Both the position numbers and the translations under genes were made by a program. 64,000 nucleotides of DNA from Pirellulales bacterium (GTDB lineage Bacteria > Planctomycetota > Planctomycetia > Pirellulales > Lacipirellulaceae): NCBI GenBank assembly GCA_019636345.1, contig JAHBXQ010000002.1, positions 1 to 64,000 on the forward strand, written 5' to 3'. The stretch's first letter is position 1; the number at the start of each line of letters is the position of its first letter. Of this stretch, positions 17,172 through 26,264 are shown one piece after another. Below the pieces are notes generated by a model. It had not been told where the DNA came from. It saw nothing but the letters and a program-made list of their open reading frames with translations, and did no database searches.

Positions 17172-17579
17172 TCACTCCGACGGCTCGCCGAGCAGCCCGA
17201 CGCTCGACTGGTAGTATCGACTGCGGCGCGCCCCGACCGTCGCGGCGTCCTGAGTCGCCAGCCGCTCGCTCAGGTCGGCAAGGCTCGCCTGACACGCCCG
17301 GCAGCCGATCACCTCGATGTGAAATGCGAGATACTCGTCGAGCCGCGGGTCGAGCACCCCCAGCAGGTGGCTCCCCAATTGTTCACGGGTGAAGCAACTC
17401 AGCCGTCGCCGCCGCCAAATCGCCCCCAGCGAGTGGAGCCCCGCGTCCCGCCGCCCGACGACCTCGGCCAGCCGGGCGCCGAGGGCTTCGTTGTCGCGCA
17501 GCGCGGCCTCGAGCGCCGTCATCTGCTCGGCCGGCAAGGCTTCGTCGAGGAACGCATCAAGCTGAGCGTCGGAATACAT
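17172..17579 (-). CDS. Small zinc-finger-like protein, candidate anti-sigma factor
   Basis: This 135-residue soluble protein lies 90 bases downstream of an ECF sigma factor gene on the same strand. Residues 1-45 are helical. Near residue 90 it has HIEVIGCRACQ, a His-x5-Cys-x2-Cys arrangement close to the HxxxCxxC motif of zinc-binding anti-sigma domains (ZAS). There is no transmembrane helix, unlike many anti-sigma factors. Position and motif suggest it binds the adjacent sigma factor; no direct evidence exists. The ribosome binding site is poor. Confidence 0.6.
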   Translation of the reverse strand: MYSDAQLDAFLDEALPAEQMTALEAALRDNEALGARLAEVVGRRDAGLHSLGAIWRRRRLSCFTREQLGSHLLGVLDPRLDEYLAFHIEVIGCRACQASLADLSERLATQDAATVGARRSRYYQSSVGLLGEPSE

Positions 17580-17669
17580 CAGGGCGAAAGCTGGCGAGAG
17601 GCCGGAGGTCAGGGAAGGAATTGATCGCGAGCCGCGGCGTCCTCGCCCGCGGCGCGCTTCGCGACTCGC

Positions 17670-18308
17670 TCACTCATGCAAGTCCGGAAACACGTCTTCG
17701 TTGAGCTGTTGCCGCACGACATGCTTGCGCAACCGGGCGACGAAGTCGTGCTTGAAATTCGCCACCTGCTGCTCGGACAAGCCGAGCTCTTCGGCCGTCT
17801 GTTTGTTTCCCCAGCCGACGACGAACAGCAGTTCCATGCACTTCACCTTGTCCCAGTCGCCCGTTTCACGCCACTTGTCGAGTTGCTCAGCGACCCCCGC
17901 GGCGAGCGCTTCCTCCTCAAGGGCGTGCCGTTCGCCGCTGCGGGCGAGGCTGCTGGCGCGACGGGCCGAACCGGCCGGTTCCCAGTTGTCCCCCGAGCCG
18001 TCGGCGGTCGACAGCGGCACGGCGGGTCGCCGGCCCTCGCGACGCAGATAATCGGTCAGCTTATGAGCCGCGATCGTGAACAGCCAGCTCTCCAGCGGCC
18101 GCCGCGAATCGTAATTCGGCAAACTCGTGAGAAACCCGATGAAGGTCTCCTGGACGACGTCCTCGCTCGCATCGCGACGTCGCAGCCGGCTCTCGACGAA
18201 CGCCAACAGGCGGCCTTCGTATTGATCGATCAGCTCGGTCCACGCCGCCGAATCGCCGCGACGAATCGCGGCGACCAACAGGGCGTCGGGGTGAGCGGAG
18301 TCGGACAT
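17670..18308 (-). CDS. ECF-type RNA polymerase sigma factor
   Basis: A 212-residue alternative sigma factor that directs RNA polymerase to a special promoter set. Region 2 (about residues 25-95) shows LLAFVESRLRRRDASEDVVQETFIGFL and SWLFTIAAHKLTDYLRRE, typical of ECF factors. Region 4 (about 140-205) has the helix-turn-helix NKQTAEELGLSEQQVANFKH. The linker between them is longer than usual, about 50 residues, Ser/Ala-rich. It is flanked by a candidate anti-sigma gene downstream and a membrane-protein gene, Ser/Thr kinase and FHA gene upstream, all on the same strand. Control by phosphorylation or a partner switch is plausible, not shown. Confidence 0.9.
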   Translation of the reverse strand: MSDSAHPDALLVAAIRRGDSAAWTELIDQYEGRLLAFVESRLRRRDASEDVVQETFIGFLTSLPNYDSRRPLESWLFTIAAHKLTDYLRREGRRPAVPLSTADGSGDNWEPAGSARRASSLARSGERHALEEEALAAGVAEQLDKWRETGDWDKVKCMELLFVVGWGNKQTAEELGLSEQQVANFKHDFVARLRKHVVRQQLNEDVFPDLHE

Positions 18309-18346
18309 CGGCCCGCGGGGAACGAGGCGTGACGCATGGCGCCGGG

Positions 18347-19690
18347 CTACGAAAGCAATCCGAGAAGCGCCAGCGCCCCGATTATCGCCGCGGGGACGCC
18401 CAGAAACAACCGCTTCGTGTAATAGCCGCGGGTCCAGGTGTCGAGCTTCAGCAGGCCGAACGCCAACGCGACGACGCCGACGCAGGCGCCGGCCGTTGCG
18501 GCCACTGCCCCAAGTCGATCGCGTCGGACGTACGCCTGCCAGGCGGCGATGAGTCGCTCGTCGACTTCGGGGCCGAATTCCAAAAGGACGTGGGCTTTGA
18601 GCATGTCGCCGAACGATGCGTCGACCGGCTCGATGTATTGATCAACGACGATTTGATCGAGCAGTTGGTCGATCCGCAACGACATCCGCGTCAGTTGCGG
18701 AACGACCCCGCCGCGAGCCCCGACGCCATGGGTGAGGACCGAAATCCGCTGCCGCACTTTGCCGCTGATGAGAACGAGCAACTCGTCATGGCACTCGCGC
18801 AAGGTCGAGAACGGGGCCGTCGAGACGATCTCGCGCCGCAGCCCGTCGCCCAGCGTCGGCGGCGCGTCGAGCCACTTCGGTCGCTCCGGCGTTTCCTCGG
18901 GGTTCGATTCTTCCCCGGGCGCCGCGGCGATGTCGTTGCCCGCAGAACCCTCTTCCGCAGCCGGCGATCTGCTTGCCGGCTTGGCGCCCGAACTGTCGCG
19001 AGGCGCCTCGTTCTCCGTCTTACCATCCAGCGCAATCTTAGGGGCGGTCAGTCTGTCCCACAGGGCGTCGAGCGGGACGTCCTCCGGGAGCGATTCGACC
19101 GCCGCGCTTCCGACAACAGCGGCGGGCCCGTCGACCCTCTCCGAGCGCGAGACGCCCCAGAACATCCCCGCGACCAAGATCCCTGCGATCCCCAGCCCGA
19201 CCAGACCGAGGCCCGAGCGGTTCCCGTCGTCGCCTCGGCGGCGGCGGAGCAATGCGGTCGCGGCGGCGATGGCGGCAATCGGCACGATCAGGCCGACGAA
19301 CGAAACCCGGTACGACCGTGTGGATTGGCTTGCCGCTGACCTGGAGTGCGTCGGGCCCTGAACAAGCATCCGCGAACCGTCGGCGGTGACGCGATACGTC
19401 GTTCCGTCGGGATAGGTTTCGGCCCATCCCCCGTGGGCGAACTTCTCAATCTGGGCGTCGACTTGACGGCCCTGCTTGCGTGCAGCCGCGACCGCCGTAT
19501 CGTACTCGACTTTGATTTCTGCTCGGCGGGCGTTGTGCTCAACTTCTCGATACACGGCCCCCGTCGCCAGCATCCCCAGCAGCGCCAAGCCCCCGAGCGC
19601 CGCCGCGATCTTGTGACCGCGCGCTCCCGCCGCCGTCGTGACGAACAGCACGACCAACGCGATCACTAAGAGCGGAAAAAAGGCGAGCAT
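18347..19690 (-). CDS. Multi-pass membrane protein of unknown function
   Basis: A 447-residue protein with about six hydrophobic segments: near residues 2-20, 29-47, 130-150, 160-180, 398-416 and 426-446. Between the second and third lies a short hydrophilic loop with WAETYPDGTTYRVTADGSRM, beta-like. The large central hydrophilic part (about 185-395) starts with an Ala/Pro/Ser/Glu-rich linker and continues as a helical domain. I recognise no family. It lies 38 bases upstream of the ECF sigma gene, so it is probably in the same operon and might be a membrane sensor for it; that is inference. Confidence 0.7.
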   Translation of the reverse strand: MLAFFPLLVIALVVLFVTTAAGARGHKIAAALGGLALLGMLATGAVYREVEHNARRAEIKVEYDTAVAAARKQGRQVDAQIEKFAHGGWAETYPDGTTYRVTADGSRMLVQGPTHSRSAASQSTRSYRVSFVGLIVPIAAIAAATALLRRRRGDDGNRSGLGLVGLGIAGILVAGMFWGVSRSERVDGPAAVVGSAAVESLPEDVPLDALWDRLTAPKIALDGKTENEAPRDSSGAKPASRSPAAEEGSAGNDIAAAPGEESNPEETPERPKWLDAPPTLGDGLRREIVSTAPFSTLRECHDELLVLISGKVRQRISVLTHGVGARGGVVPQLTRMSLRIDQLLDQIVVDQYIEPVDASFGDMLKAHVLLEFGPEVDERLIAAWQAYVRRDRLGAVAATAGACVGVVALAFGLLKLDTWTRGYYTKRLFLGVPAAIIGALALLGLLS

Positions 19691-19800
19691 CTGCGGACGT
19701 TCCTGTCTACGATCCTGTCAGCCGACTAGGCCTCTGCTGCTTCCACGCTTCAGGCGTCGGCGACGTGAAGCCGACGTAGCGCCCCGAGCCGGGAATCTCC

Positions 19801-21993
19801 TTACGCGACCGCCTTTTCGGCGATCTCCACCCGTTGTTCGGGGGTGAGCCACGGGCTGGCCAATTGGACAGTGAACGCAATCGCCGCGGCGGCCAGCACG
19901 CCGAGCGGCTGCGGATACCACCACACGAGCGACATCAGCCACGCCGCCCCGGCGGCCACGGCGATCGACCACACGCTCACTCGGGCGGCGCGGCTCCATT
20001 CGGCCATTTTCCACCACCGCAACGCGAGCAGCAGGCAGCCGAAGTACGCGGCGTGCATCTGCAGCGAGAGGACGACCCCCTGACCGCTGCGGACCTGCTG
20101 CGAAAGTTCGCTGTTGGACGAGCCGCCGGTCAGGGTGTCCCAAGGACCGGGGGCGAAATCGGTGCTGGTCGGCAATTTGAGCATGAGGAAATCGGCAGCG
20201 AACCAGGCCGTCGCTCCCACGAGCGCCCCGGCCAACAGCAGCGAGAATCGCAGCGGCGCCTGGTCCTCGACATGCCCTTCGGCGAGCTTCGCCGGGATCA
20301 TCACTCCCCAACTTCCCCCGACGGTGACGATCGCCATCCACAGGTAGGTCTCGAAACTGAATCGCGGCAGCGCGAAGACCGCGGCAACCAGCGCTGCGAT
20401 CGAGCCGACCAAGGCAGCGATCAACAGCGAGCCCAACAGCGAACTGAGCCGGTCGTGCTGCGAGATCGAGCGCAGGTGCCGCCGCACAGCGGACTGCCAA
20501 GAGTGTTGCCGGCGACGCCAGGGGGGCGTTGCACCGCGGTACCACGGCGCGTCGGCGGGGGACGACGCGAACTGCGCCTTGACGACCGACGGGGCCGGCC
20601 GGGCAGGAACTGCTTCAGGAGGCCTGTCGCGAGGGGGACGCGGCTCGGTCGGCGTGCCGTAGGAGCGCGACGTCGACGACGCCTCCTTGAGGATCGCCCG
20701 GGCGCGGACGGTCCGGTAGATCATGTAAGCGAACCAAAACGGCAAAGCGACTCCGATTAATTCTCCCGGACTCGCGTTGAACAGCCTCATCACGAAGATC
20801 ACGCCGAACACGACCGCGGCGATCCGCACCGGGGCGGGCCAGTAGCGGAAGCGGATCGAGTCGGCGAACTCGCGCCAGGTTTGTTTGACGAACTCGGCGA
20901 TCGGCTCAGGGGGCGGGGCGGGTCCCGTCGGCGCCGGACCGGGGCCAGGTTCGAACGGCGGAACCGACCCTGCCGAAGGGGGCGGCGAGGGCGCCGGCGA
21001 ATTGTAGGGACGGCGCGCCGTCGCGGCGGCGTCGGCCCCTGCGGCCGCCGCCGCTGCCGGGGCGGCTCCCCCCAGGGCGCCGACGTAGGCCGCGGTGGTC
21101 GCGGCGACCGCTTCATGGGCGTCGCCGCGACCGAAGTAGGCGTCGATTCGCCGCAGCATGTCGGCCACGTCTTGAGTGCGCAGCTCGGGGTCCTTGGCCA
21201 TCGCGCTGGCGACAATCCCGAGGAACGGCTCGTTGAGCTGCGTGAGGTCCGGCTCGGCGGTGAGGTGCTTCATCAGCACTTCGCCCACGCTCTCCCCCTC
21301 GAACGGCACGTGCCCGGTGAGCATCTCGAACAGGATAATCCCGACGGCATAGGCGTCGATCTCGCGACCGTACCGCCCGTTAGCGATCTCGGGGGCCATG
21401 TAATGGACGGTCCCCACGCTCTCGGTTTGGCCGCTGCGGCGGCTGCACGAGATGAATTTCGACAGGCCGTAGTCGCCGATCTTCACGTGACCGTCGTCGA
21501 TGAAGATGTTGGCCGGCTTGAGATCGCGGTGGACGATGCCGTGATCGTGCAGATACGCCACCCCCGCGCAGATCCCGCGGAACCAGTGGACGGCCATGTC
21601 GACCGGCATCCCCTGGGGGTGCCGGTCGATGACGGCGTCGAGCGACGCCCCCGACACGTACTCCATGACGACCCAGCGATCGTCGTTCGCATCGGTGCGA
21701 ATGTCGTAAATATCGATCAGGTTGTGGTGTTTGAGGTTCAAGCAGTGGGTCACGCCGCGGAGCTCGACCTCGAGATTGCGGCGAATCAGCTTCAGCGCGA
21801 CGTCCTTGCCGGCGTCGCTCACGGCGTAGTAAACCTCGCCGAAGCCGCCCCGGCCGACGCCGCGTTTGATCGTGTACCCCTCGAGCGGGCGCGAACCGCT
21901 GGCGTACGTGAAGCGCAGCTTCCCCGGCGGCTTCTCGGCCGGCTCGGCGTCGTGGAGGTTGGTGTGCGTGTTCATGTCCAGTGTGGCGGGCAT
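19801..21993 (-). CDS. Membrane Ser/Thr protein kinase (Hanks type)
   Basis: A 730-residue eukaryote-like kinase. The kinase domain covers about residues 38-290: glycine loop [13 protein letters not shown]-binding Lys68 in ALKLI, catalytic HRDLKPANI (155-163) and the metal-binding motif DYG (174-176) where most kinases have DFG, then the activation-loop end [12 protein letters not shown] Pro/Ala-rich linker (about 310-365) follows, then five or more transmembrane helices (about 385-430, 525-725) instead of the usual extracellular sensor domain. It is the upstream partner of the membrane/ECF genes and downstream of an FHA gene, whose product may bind the phosphorylated kinase. An alternative start lies six codons downstream. 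Confidence 0.92.
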   Translation of the reverse strand: MPATLDMNTHTNLHDAEPAEKPPGKLRFTYASGSRPLEGYTIKRGVGRGGFGEVYYAVSDAGKDVALKLIRRNLEVELRGVTHCLNLKHHNLIDIYDIRTDANDDRWVVMEYVSGASLDAVIDRHPQGMPVDMAVHWFRGICAGVAYLHDHGIVHRDLKPANIFIDDGHVKIGDYGLSKFISCSRRSGQTESVGTVHYMAPEIANGRYGREIDAYAVGIILFEMLTGHVPFEGESVGEVLMKHLTAEPDLTQLNEPFLGIVASAMAKDPELRTQDVADMLRRIDAYFGRGDAHEAVAATTAAYVGALGGAAPAAAAAAGADAAATARRPYNSPAPSPPPSAGSVPPFEPGPGPAPTGPAPPPEPIAEFVKQTWREFADSIRFRYWPAPVRIAAVVFGVIFVMRLFNASPGELIGVALPFWFAYMIYRTVRARAILKEASSTSRSYGTPTEPRPPRDRPPEAVPARPAPSVVKAQFASSPADAPWYRGATPPWRRRQHSWQSAVRRHLRSISQHDRLSSLLGSLLIAALVGSIAALVAAVFALPRFSFETYLWMAIVTVGGSWGVMIPAKLAEGHVEDQAPLRFSLLLAGALVGATAWFAADFLMLKLPTSTDFAPGPWDTLTGGSSNSELSQQVRSGQGVVLSLQMHAAYFGCLLLALRWWKMAEWSRAARVSVWSIAVAAGAAWLMSLVWWYPQPLGVLAAAAIAFTVQLASPWLTPEQRVEIAEKAVA

Positions 21994-22080
21994 GGTCGGT
22001 TGGCGCCCTGATGCCAGGACGCACCTCTGCGTTGATTGTAGCTGCCGCGGGCTCGCTGCGAGCGGGCCTCCCGGGCGAAG

Positions 22081-23526
22081 CTATTTCAGTTCCTCGAAAC
22101 TCAAGGCGAAGTCGTCCCCCTCGATCCGGACTCCCCACGCCAGGGGGGCCTCGGCCAGGAAGGTTCGGCCGTCGATCTCGAACGGGCCCGCGGCCCGGAA
22201 CGCCAGCTCGTCGCCGCGACGGAACAGCACGACGTCGTGCTCCCACGGTCGGCAGGCGACGTGGCAGTGCGAGCGGGGACCCATGACGCAGGTGTCGCTC
22301 ATCAGCACGACGCCGTCCACCGCGGGGACGAACTTGTGGTTCGACGCCCGCTCGAGCACCGCCGTGGCGGACAGCGCGTGCGGGCGGCGAAACGTCAGTT
22401 CCAATGCGGCGCCCAACCGGATGCGGTCGTTGTGCTTCAGCACCGTCGGCCCCGCGAGCGGTTGTCCGTTGACGGCGGTCGTGTGGATCGGCGTGAGGAC
22501 GTACGATTCGCCGTCGCGGCGAATCACGGCGTGCCGCCGCGACAGGTCGGCCAGCACGGGAATATCGACCTCGTGCGTCGGCGAGGGCTGCCCGAGGACG
22601 ACCTCTTGCCCCAGGCAGACGAGGTAGCCGCCGACGCCGTCGATCCAGGCGACGAATCGCCCTCCGCGTCCTGCGTCGCCGATGGCGGTGTCCACGAGGG
22701 CCCCTTTCGCACCGGGGTGAGTCGTTGAGCGGAGTGCCAGTCGCCCGGCGACCGGTCGGCGGACGTCGCCGAGCGGCGAGTCGGCCGCGGGGACGTACGC
22801 CTGCGTCACGTCCATGCCGACCGCCTGCCAAGCCTTGCGCCGCGCCCGACGGGCGGCAGCGTGACGCGGGGCGATCTCCAGTATTTTGGCAGCCAGCGAG
22901 AGCACCGTCGACCACTCCTGTTGGACGAGCGCCGCATGCAGTTCCGCGGCGGTTCGCTCGCACTCGATGTGTTGTTGGCGGTACGCGGCGACGCGCCGCG
23001 ACAGGGCCTGGGCCAGCGCCGTTTCCGAGGGGGGGACCATCTCGGCCCCCTTGCTCGTCGCCTCGGCGGCCGTCGCGAACATCCCTTCGCGAGCAGCCGC
23101 CTCGGCGTCGAGAATCCGACGGGCGATCGCCTGGCACTGTCGCCGCTCGTCGCCTCCTAAGTTGCGCCCCTCCATCCGTTCGAGCACCGCGATCGCCTCG
23201 CCGACTGCTCCGCTCGCCAGCAGGGCGTAGGCGCTGGCGACGCGGCGCTGGGCCTCGCGGCGACGCAGGGCGTCGACGGCGGCCTCAACCGGGGCGAGCT
23301 GAGCCGCGTGCCGCAGGTCGCGCCACCCGGCCGAGCTTTCGCTTGAGCCGCCGAGTCGTTCGGCCGCTCGAGCGACGAGTTTGTCGGCCAACTGTTTGGA
23401 AAGCCGCTTCGCCGGCAGGAACTCTCGCAGTCGATCGCTGGAGAGCATCGCGGCCGCTTCTTCCCACCGTCCGTCGTAAAGCGCGCGGCGGGCGGCTCCT
23501 AGTTCGATTCGCCAAGCGGGGAACAT
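22081..23526 (-). CDS. FHA-domain protein with helical N-terminus
   Basis: A 481-residue soluble protein. The N-terminal half (about 1-235) is helical with TPR-like repeats (RRALYDGRWEEAAAML, LLASGAVGEAIAVLERM, AALVQQEWSTVLSLAAKIL). Residues about 300-380 form an FHA-like phosphothreonine-binding domain: LSRRHAVIRRDGESYVLTPI matches the S-x-x-H core, and AVNGQPLAGPTVLKHNDRIRLG matches the conserved N-G and D-x-I-x-x-G turns. The remainder is a beta-rich extension of unknown fold. FHA domains read threonine phosphorylation, so the kinase gene 87 bases downstream is the obvious partner. Confidence 0.85.
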   Translation of the reverse strand: MFPAWRIELGAARRALYDGRWEEAAAMLSSDRLREFLPAKRLSKQLADKLVARAAERLGGSSESSAGWRDLRHAAQLAPVEAAVDALRRREAQRRVASAYALLASGAVGEAIAVLERMEGRNLGGDERRQCQAIARRILDAEAAAREGMFATAAEATSKGAEMVPPSETALAQALSRRVAAYRQQHIECERTAAELHAALVQQEWSTVLSLAAKILEIAPRHAAARRARRKAWQAVGMDVTQAYVPAADSPLGDVRRPVAGRLALRSTTHPGAKGALVDTAIGDAGRGGRFVAWIDGVGGYLVCLGQEVVLGQPSPTHEVDIPVLADLSRRHAVIRRDGESYVLTPIHTTAVNGQPLAGPTVLKHNDRIRLGAALELTFRRPHALSATAVLERASNHKFVPAVDGVVLMSDTCVMGPRSHCHVACRPWEHDVVLFRRGDELAFRAAGPFEIDGRTFLAEAPLAWGVRIEGDDFALSFEELK

Positions 23527-23631
23527 CGGAGGGATCCCAGGAAAGTCGTGAGGCGTGATCCGTGAGAGAGACGGGGGGAGTTCTGGCCGGCTGCCGTCGC
23601 TCTTTTGGGCGGCAGCCGGCGGTTCCGGTCA

Positions 23632-24441
23632 TTACTTCTCGAACGACGCGGCGGCGATTTCGACGTCCTTCGCCTTATCCAACCCGAAGTACTCGGCCAC
23701 TTGGTCGACTACGTCCTCGGGGGTCGGCAGGTCGAGCACGATCTCTTCGTGGAACTCGGTGTCGGCGTTCGCCAATTTCGCGGCGACGTCGAGCTTCGCG
23801 CGGATGTCAGCCATCAACTGCTTCGCCCGGGCGAGTTGGCTGTCGTCGAATTGCACCTCGCACGACGCTTCGGCGACTTGCACGAGCTTCAGCTTGGCTT
23901 CGAGATTCTCGACCTCGACCTGCAATTGCCGCTGGCTCCCCATCATCGCGGTCAGCTTCTGCCGGGCCGCGTCCAGGTTGCGGGCGCGGGCGTCGCGCAT
24001 TTGCGTCAGGCTCTCGAGCGTTGCGTCGGCCGTCTTGAACCGCGTGAATCGCCGCGACAGGTCCTCTTTCACCTGGTGGGCCGAATAGCTCGTTCCTGCG
24101 TACCGGAACACGTTGCGGCCCGATTTGAGATCGGACTGCAGACGCATGATGTCGGACTTGTCCTTGTCGGCTTTGGCGCGGGCCGCTTCGATACGGCGAT
24201 CAAGTTCGCCGACCTCGACCTCTTCCTTGGCAATGACGTGCATGCTGCGACGGATCTCGGGTTCGAGATCGCGAACCATTTTGCGGGCCCGATCGATCTG
24301 GAACTCGGTCGGGACGGCGTCCTTGACGTTGTCGGCGACCCGCTCGCAACCGGTGGAAATATAGCTGCCGACTCCCGAGCCCATGACGAGCCCCCCGACA
24401 AGCAGCGCAGCAAGACTGGCGAGGATGATTTTCTTGAACAT
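23632..24441 (-). CDS. Membrane-anchored coiled-coil protein
   Basis: A 269-residue protein. A hydrophobic stretch at residues 6-28 anchors it to, or exports it through, the inner membrane. Two long heptad-rich segments (about 50-110 and 130-200) predict coiled coils, separated by a turn with FRYAGTSYSAHQ. A short C-terminal region with LPTPEDVVDQVAEYFGLDKA ends it. I recognise no family. It heads the minus-strand block of FHA, kinase, membrane and sigma genes, with a gap of 105 bases to the FHA gene, so it may be the first gene of that operon and a scaffold at the membrane. Function is inferred from context only. Confidence 0.7.
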   Translation of the reverse strand: MFKKIILASLAALLVGGLVMGSGVGSYISTGCERVADNVKDAVPTEFQIDRARKMVRDLEPEIRRSMHVIAKEEVEVGELDRRIEAARAKADKDKSDIMRLQSDLKSGRNVFRYAGTSYSAHQVKEDLSRRFTRFKTADATLESLTQMRDARARNLDAARQKLTAMMGSQRQLQVEVENLEAKLKLVQVAEASCEVQFDDSQLARAKQLMADIRAKLDVAAKLANADTEFHEEIVLDLPTPEDVVDQVAEYFGLDKAKDVEIAAASFEK

Positions 24442-24685
24442 GGCGAGTGCCTCCGCGAGGAAGGGCCCAGCGGGCTGGGCGAAAATGGGTGGAATGCGCC
24501 GATCGCAGAGGGAATCCGGGGACGAGCCCGATGGGGAAATTCGCGGGCCAGTCGGTTCCCCTCAACGAGTCTTTCGCGGCGTTGCGGGCGATCTTGGCGA
24601 ATTTGGAGCGGCCTCGGCGCAAATTTCGGACGAAGTCAGCGCCCCGTCACGGCGAACCACCGCACCGAGCGTCGCGTACAACGTG

Positions 24686-24714
24686 TTGGCCTGCCGCCGG
24701 TCTTGCCGTAAACT
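24686..24714 (+). promoter_or_regulatory. Sigma70-like promoter of the His/Asp-repeat lipoprotein gene
   Basis: TTGGCC, a 17-base spacer and TAAACT lie about 100 bases before the lipoprotein start. The spacing is optimal and both boxes are moderately close to consensus. Apart from this I see nothing of note between 24442 and 24817. Confidence 0.5.
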
Positions 24715-24817
24715 GTTGCTGCTGAACGACAATCGCCCGCCATGAGCGCGGCGCCTCGCGTCCCGGCCGAGGGCGACCGACGCCCTCGATTCACCCCCTC
24801 TGGGAAAGCTCCCGACC

Positions 24818-25624
24818 ATGTTCCCCGCTGCTCGTTTTGCCTTGCTGGCCCTGTTTCCCGCGTTGGCCCTGGTCGCCGGGGGCTGTTCCAAGCCCGCGGG
24901 GCTTGATTCCCAGGCTTTGGCCGATCACAAGGCCCGGCTTGTGCTGGCCGAGGAACCTGACGGGGGGCAGACGGTGCTCGACGTTCGCTACGCCCTGCTC
25001 GGCGAACCGGCCGGCGAGGGGCACGACCACGGCTACTCCGAGGAGGTCGCCGACGACGAAGAGGACGCGGCTGCAGACGACCTCGACCATGCCCATGGGG
25101 ACGAAGCCGATCACGACCACGCGGATGAGCATGATCATGACCACGCGGACCACGATCATGCGGACCATGATCACGGCGACGACGACCACGCTGATCACGA
25201 CCACGCCGACCACGCCGATCACGATCACGCCGCGGCGAGCGACAAGACGCTGCAGGTGACGATGGTGGGCCTTGTGGGGGGAGTGACGAACCCGTACAAG
25301 CAGGCTCAGCCGGACTTTCCGTTTGTAAAGGGCCAGTCGACGATCTTCCTGGCCGACCCGGCGTTCGTCGCCGAGCAGGCGGCTGAGGGGCATCAGCACG
25401 CCCCCGGCGAAGAATGCGCATTTTGCGAAGCTCACGCTGCCGACGCGGCCGACGCCGTGGCGATGGTTCGGCTGGTCGACAAGGCCGGCAAGCCGATCCC
25501 CGTCGACGCGCGCGACCTGATTGCGGTCAAACCGGGACAAACCGTCGTCGTTACGGGGACGGCCAAGGTTCAGGCGGGCGGCGTGTTGGTGGTCGACGCG
25601 ACCGGGCTCTACGTACGCGAGTAG
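24818..25624 (+). CDS. His/Asp-repeat metal-binding lipoprotein
   Basis: A 268-residue exported protein. A signal sequence ends in VAGGC, a near-match to a lipobox with Cys23 as acylation site. Residues about 68-138 are a nearly pure His/Asp repeat (HDH, HADHDHADHDHG, with Ala and Glu spacers). The rest is a beta-rich domain (about 143-265) containing a second possible metal site, HQHAPGEECAFCEAH (192-206). His/Asp-rich stretches of this kind bind zinc, nickel or cobalt in ZIP, ZnuA and HypB relatives. The neighbour downstream encodes an exported heavy-metal-associated domain protein, which supports metal handling. Which metal, and whether it buffers or senses, cannot be told. Confidence 0.8.
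   Translation: MFPAARFALLALFPALALVAGGCSKPAGLDSQALADHKARLVLAEEPDGGQTVLDVRYALLGEPAGEGHDHGYSEEVADDEEDAAADDLDHAHGDEADHDHADEHDHDHADHDHADHDHGDDDHADHDHADHADHDHAAASDKTLQVTMVGLVGGVTNPYKQAQPDFPFVKGQSTIFLADPAFVAEQAAEGHQHAPGEECAFCEAHAADAADAVAMVRLVDKAGKPIPVDARDLIAVKPGQTVVVTGTAKVQAGGVLVVDATGLYVRE
25085..25228 (+). repeat. In-gene repeat coding for His/Asp tracts
   Basis: Codons GAC/GAT, CAC/CAT and GCG/GCC alternate through about 48 codons in the lipoprotein gene, giving short direct repeats around the unit gaccacgcggaccacgat. Synonymous codons are mixed, so this is not a recent pure microsatellite expansion. Confidence 0.7.
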
Positions 25625-25746
25625 CGCGGCCGTGCCGTCGTCGCTCGCGTCTGTTCGGGAACCCTAAGCCAAGTCGTTCGCACTTTTTCAATTACGCCTG
25701 CGAGCGCCTCTCGCCCGCAAGCGATCCCTCGGAAGGAGCTAATTCG

Positions 25747-26163
25747 ATGCGAGGTCTGTTGATCGCCAGTTTGGTCTGGAGTTGCGCGTCCGCTTACGGA
25801 TTGGCCGCCGAGGTTGCCGCGGACCCGGCGAAGAACCTGAAGCTCGCCAAGGACGAAACGGCGATCTATGTCAGCAACATGCACTGCAAAACCTGTGCAC
25901 GGAAGATCTCGAGCAAGCTGTTCGCCATCAAAGGGGTGAAGCAGGTTCGCACGAACGTCAAAGACAATCTGGCGATCGTGCAGACCGAGCCGAAAAAGCC
26001 GCTCGATCCGTTGGCCGCCTGGGGCGCCGTACAGCAGGCCGGATTCAAACCGACCAAGCTCATCGGCCCGGGGGGGACTTACGTTCCGAACGAGAACGTC
26101 GAGAAGAAGACGCCGGTCAAGCTGGCCGAGTCGCCGGCCAAAAACGCTGCCGCCGCTCGGTGA
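25747..26163 (+). CDS. Exported heavy-metal-associated (HMA) domain protein
   Basis: A 138-residue protein with a signal peptide (about 1-21, ending GLAAE) followed by a CopZ/MerP-like HMA domain. The metal motif is MHCKTC (45-50), the usual M-x-C-x-x-C, on the fold YVSNMHCKTCARKISSKLF...VKQVRTNVKDNLAIVQ. A Lys-rich tail follows. Such domains carry copper, mercury or other soft metals; here it would work outside the cytoplasm. GGAAGGAG about 5 bases before the ATG is a very good ribosome binding site. The gene lies 122 bases after the His/Asp lipoprotein gene and is likely co-transcribed. A copper-chaperone-like role is inference. Confidence 0.88.
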   Translation: MRGLLIASLVWSCASAYGLAAEVAADPAKNLKLAKDETAIYVSNMHCKTCARKISSKLFAIKGVKQVRTNVKDNLAIVQTEPKKPLDPLAAWGAVQQAGFKPTKLIGPGGTYVPNENVEKKTPVKLAESPAKNAAAAR

Positions 26164-26264
26164 ACTCCGCCGCGGCGACTGCGGTTTTCCCCGCACGGGA
26201 GGGCGAGACTTCGCTGAGTCGGCGGAGCCCAGTCCTCTCGCATTCGAAGCGGGGGAACCGACGC

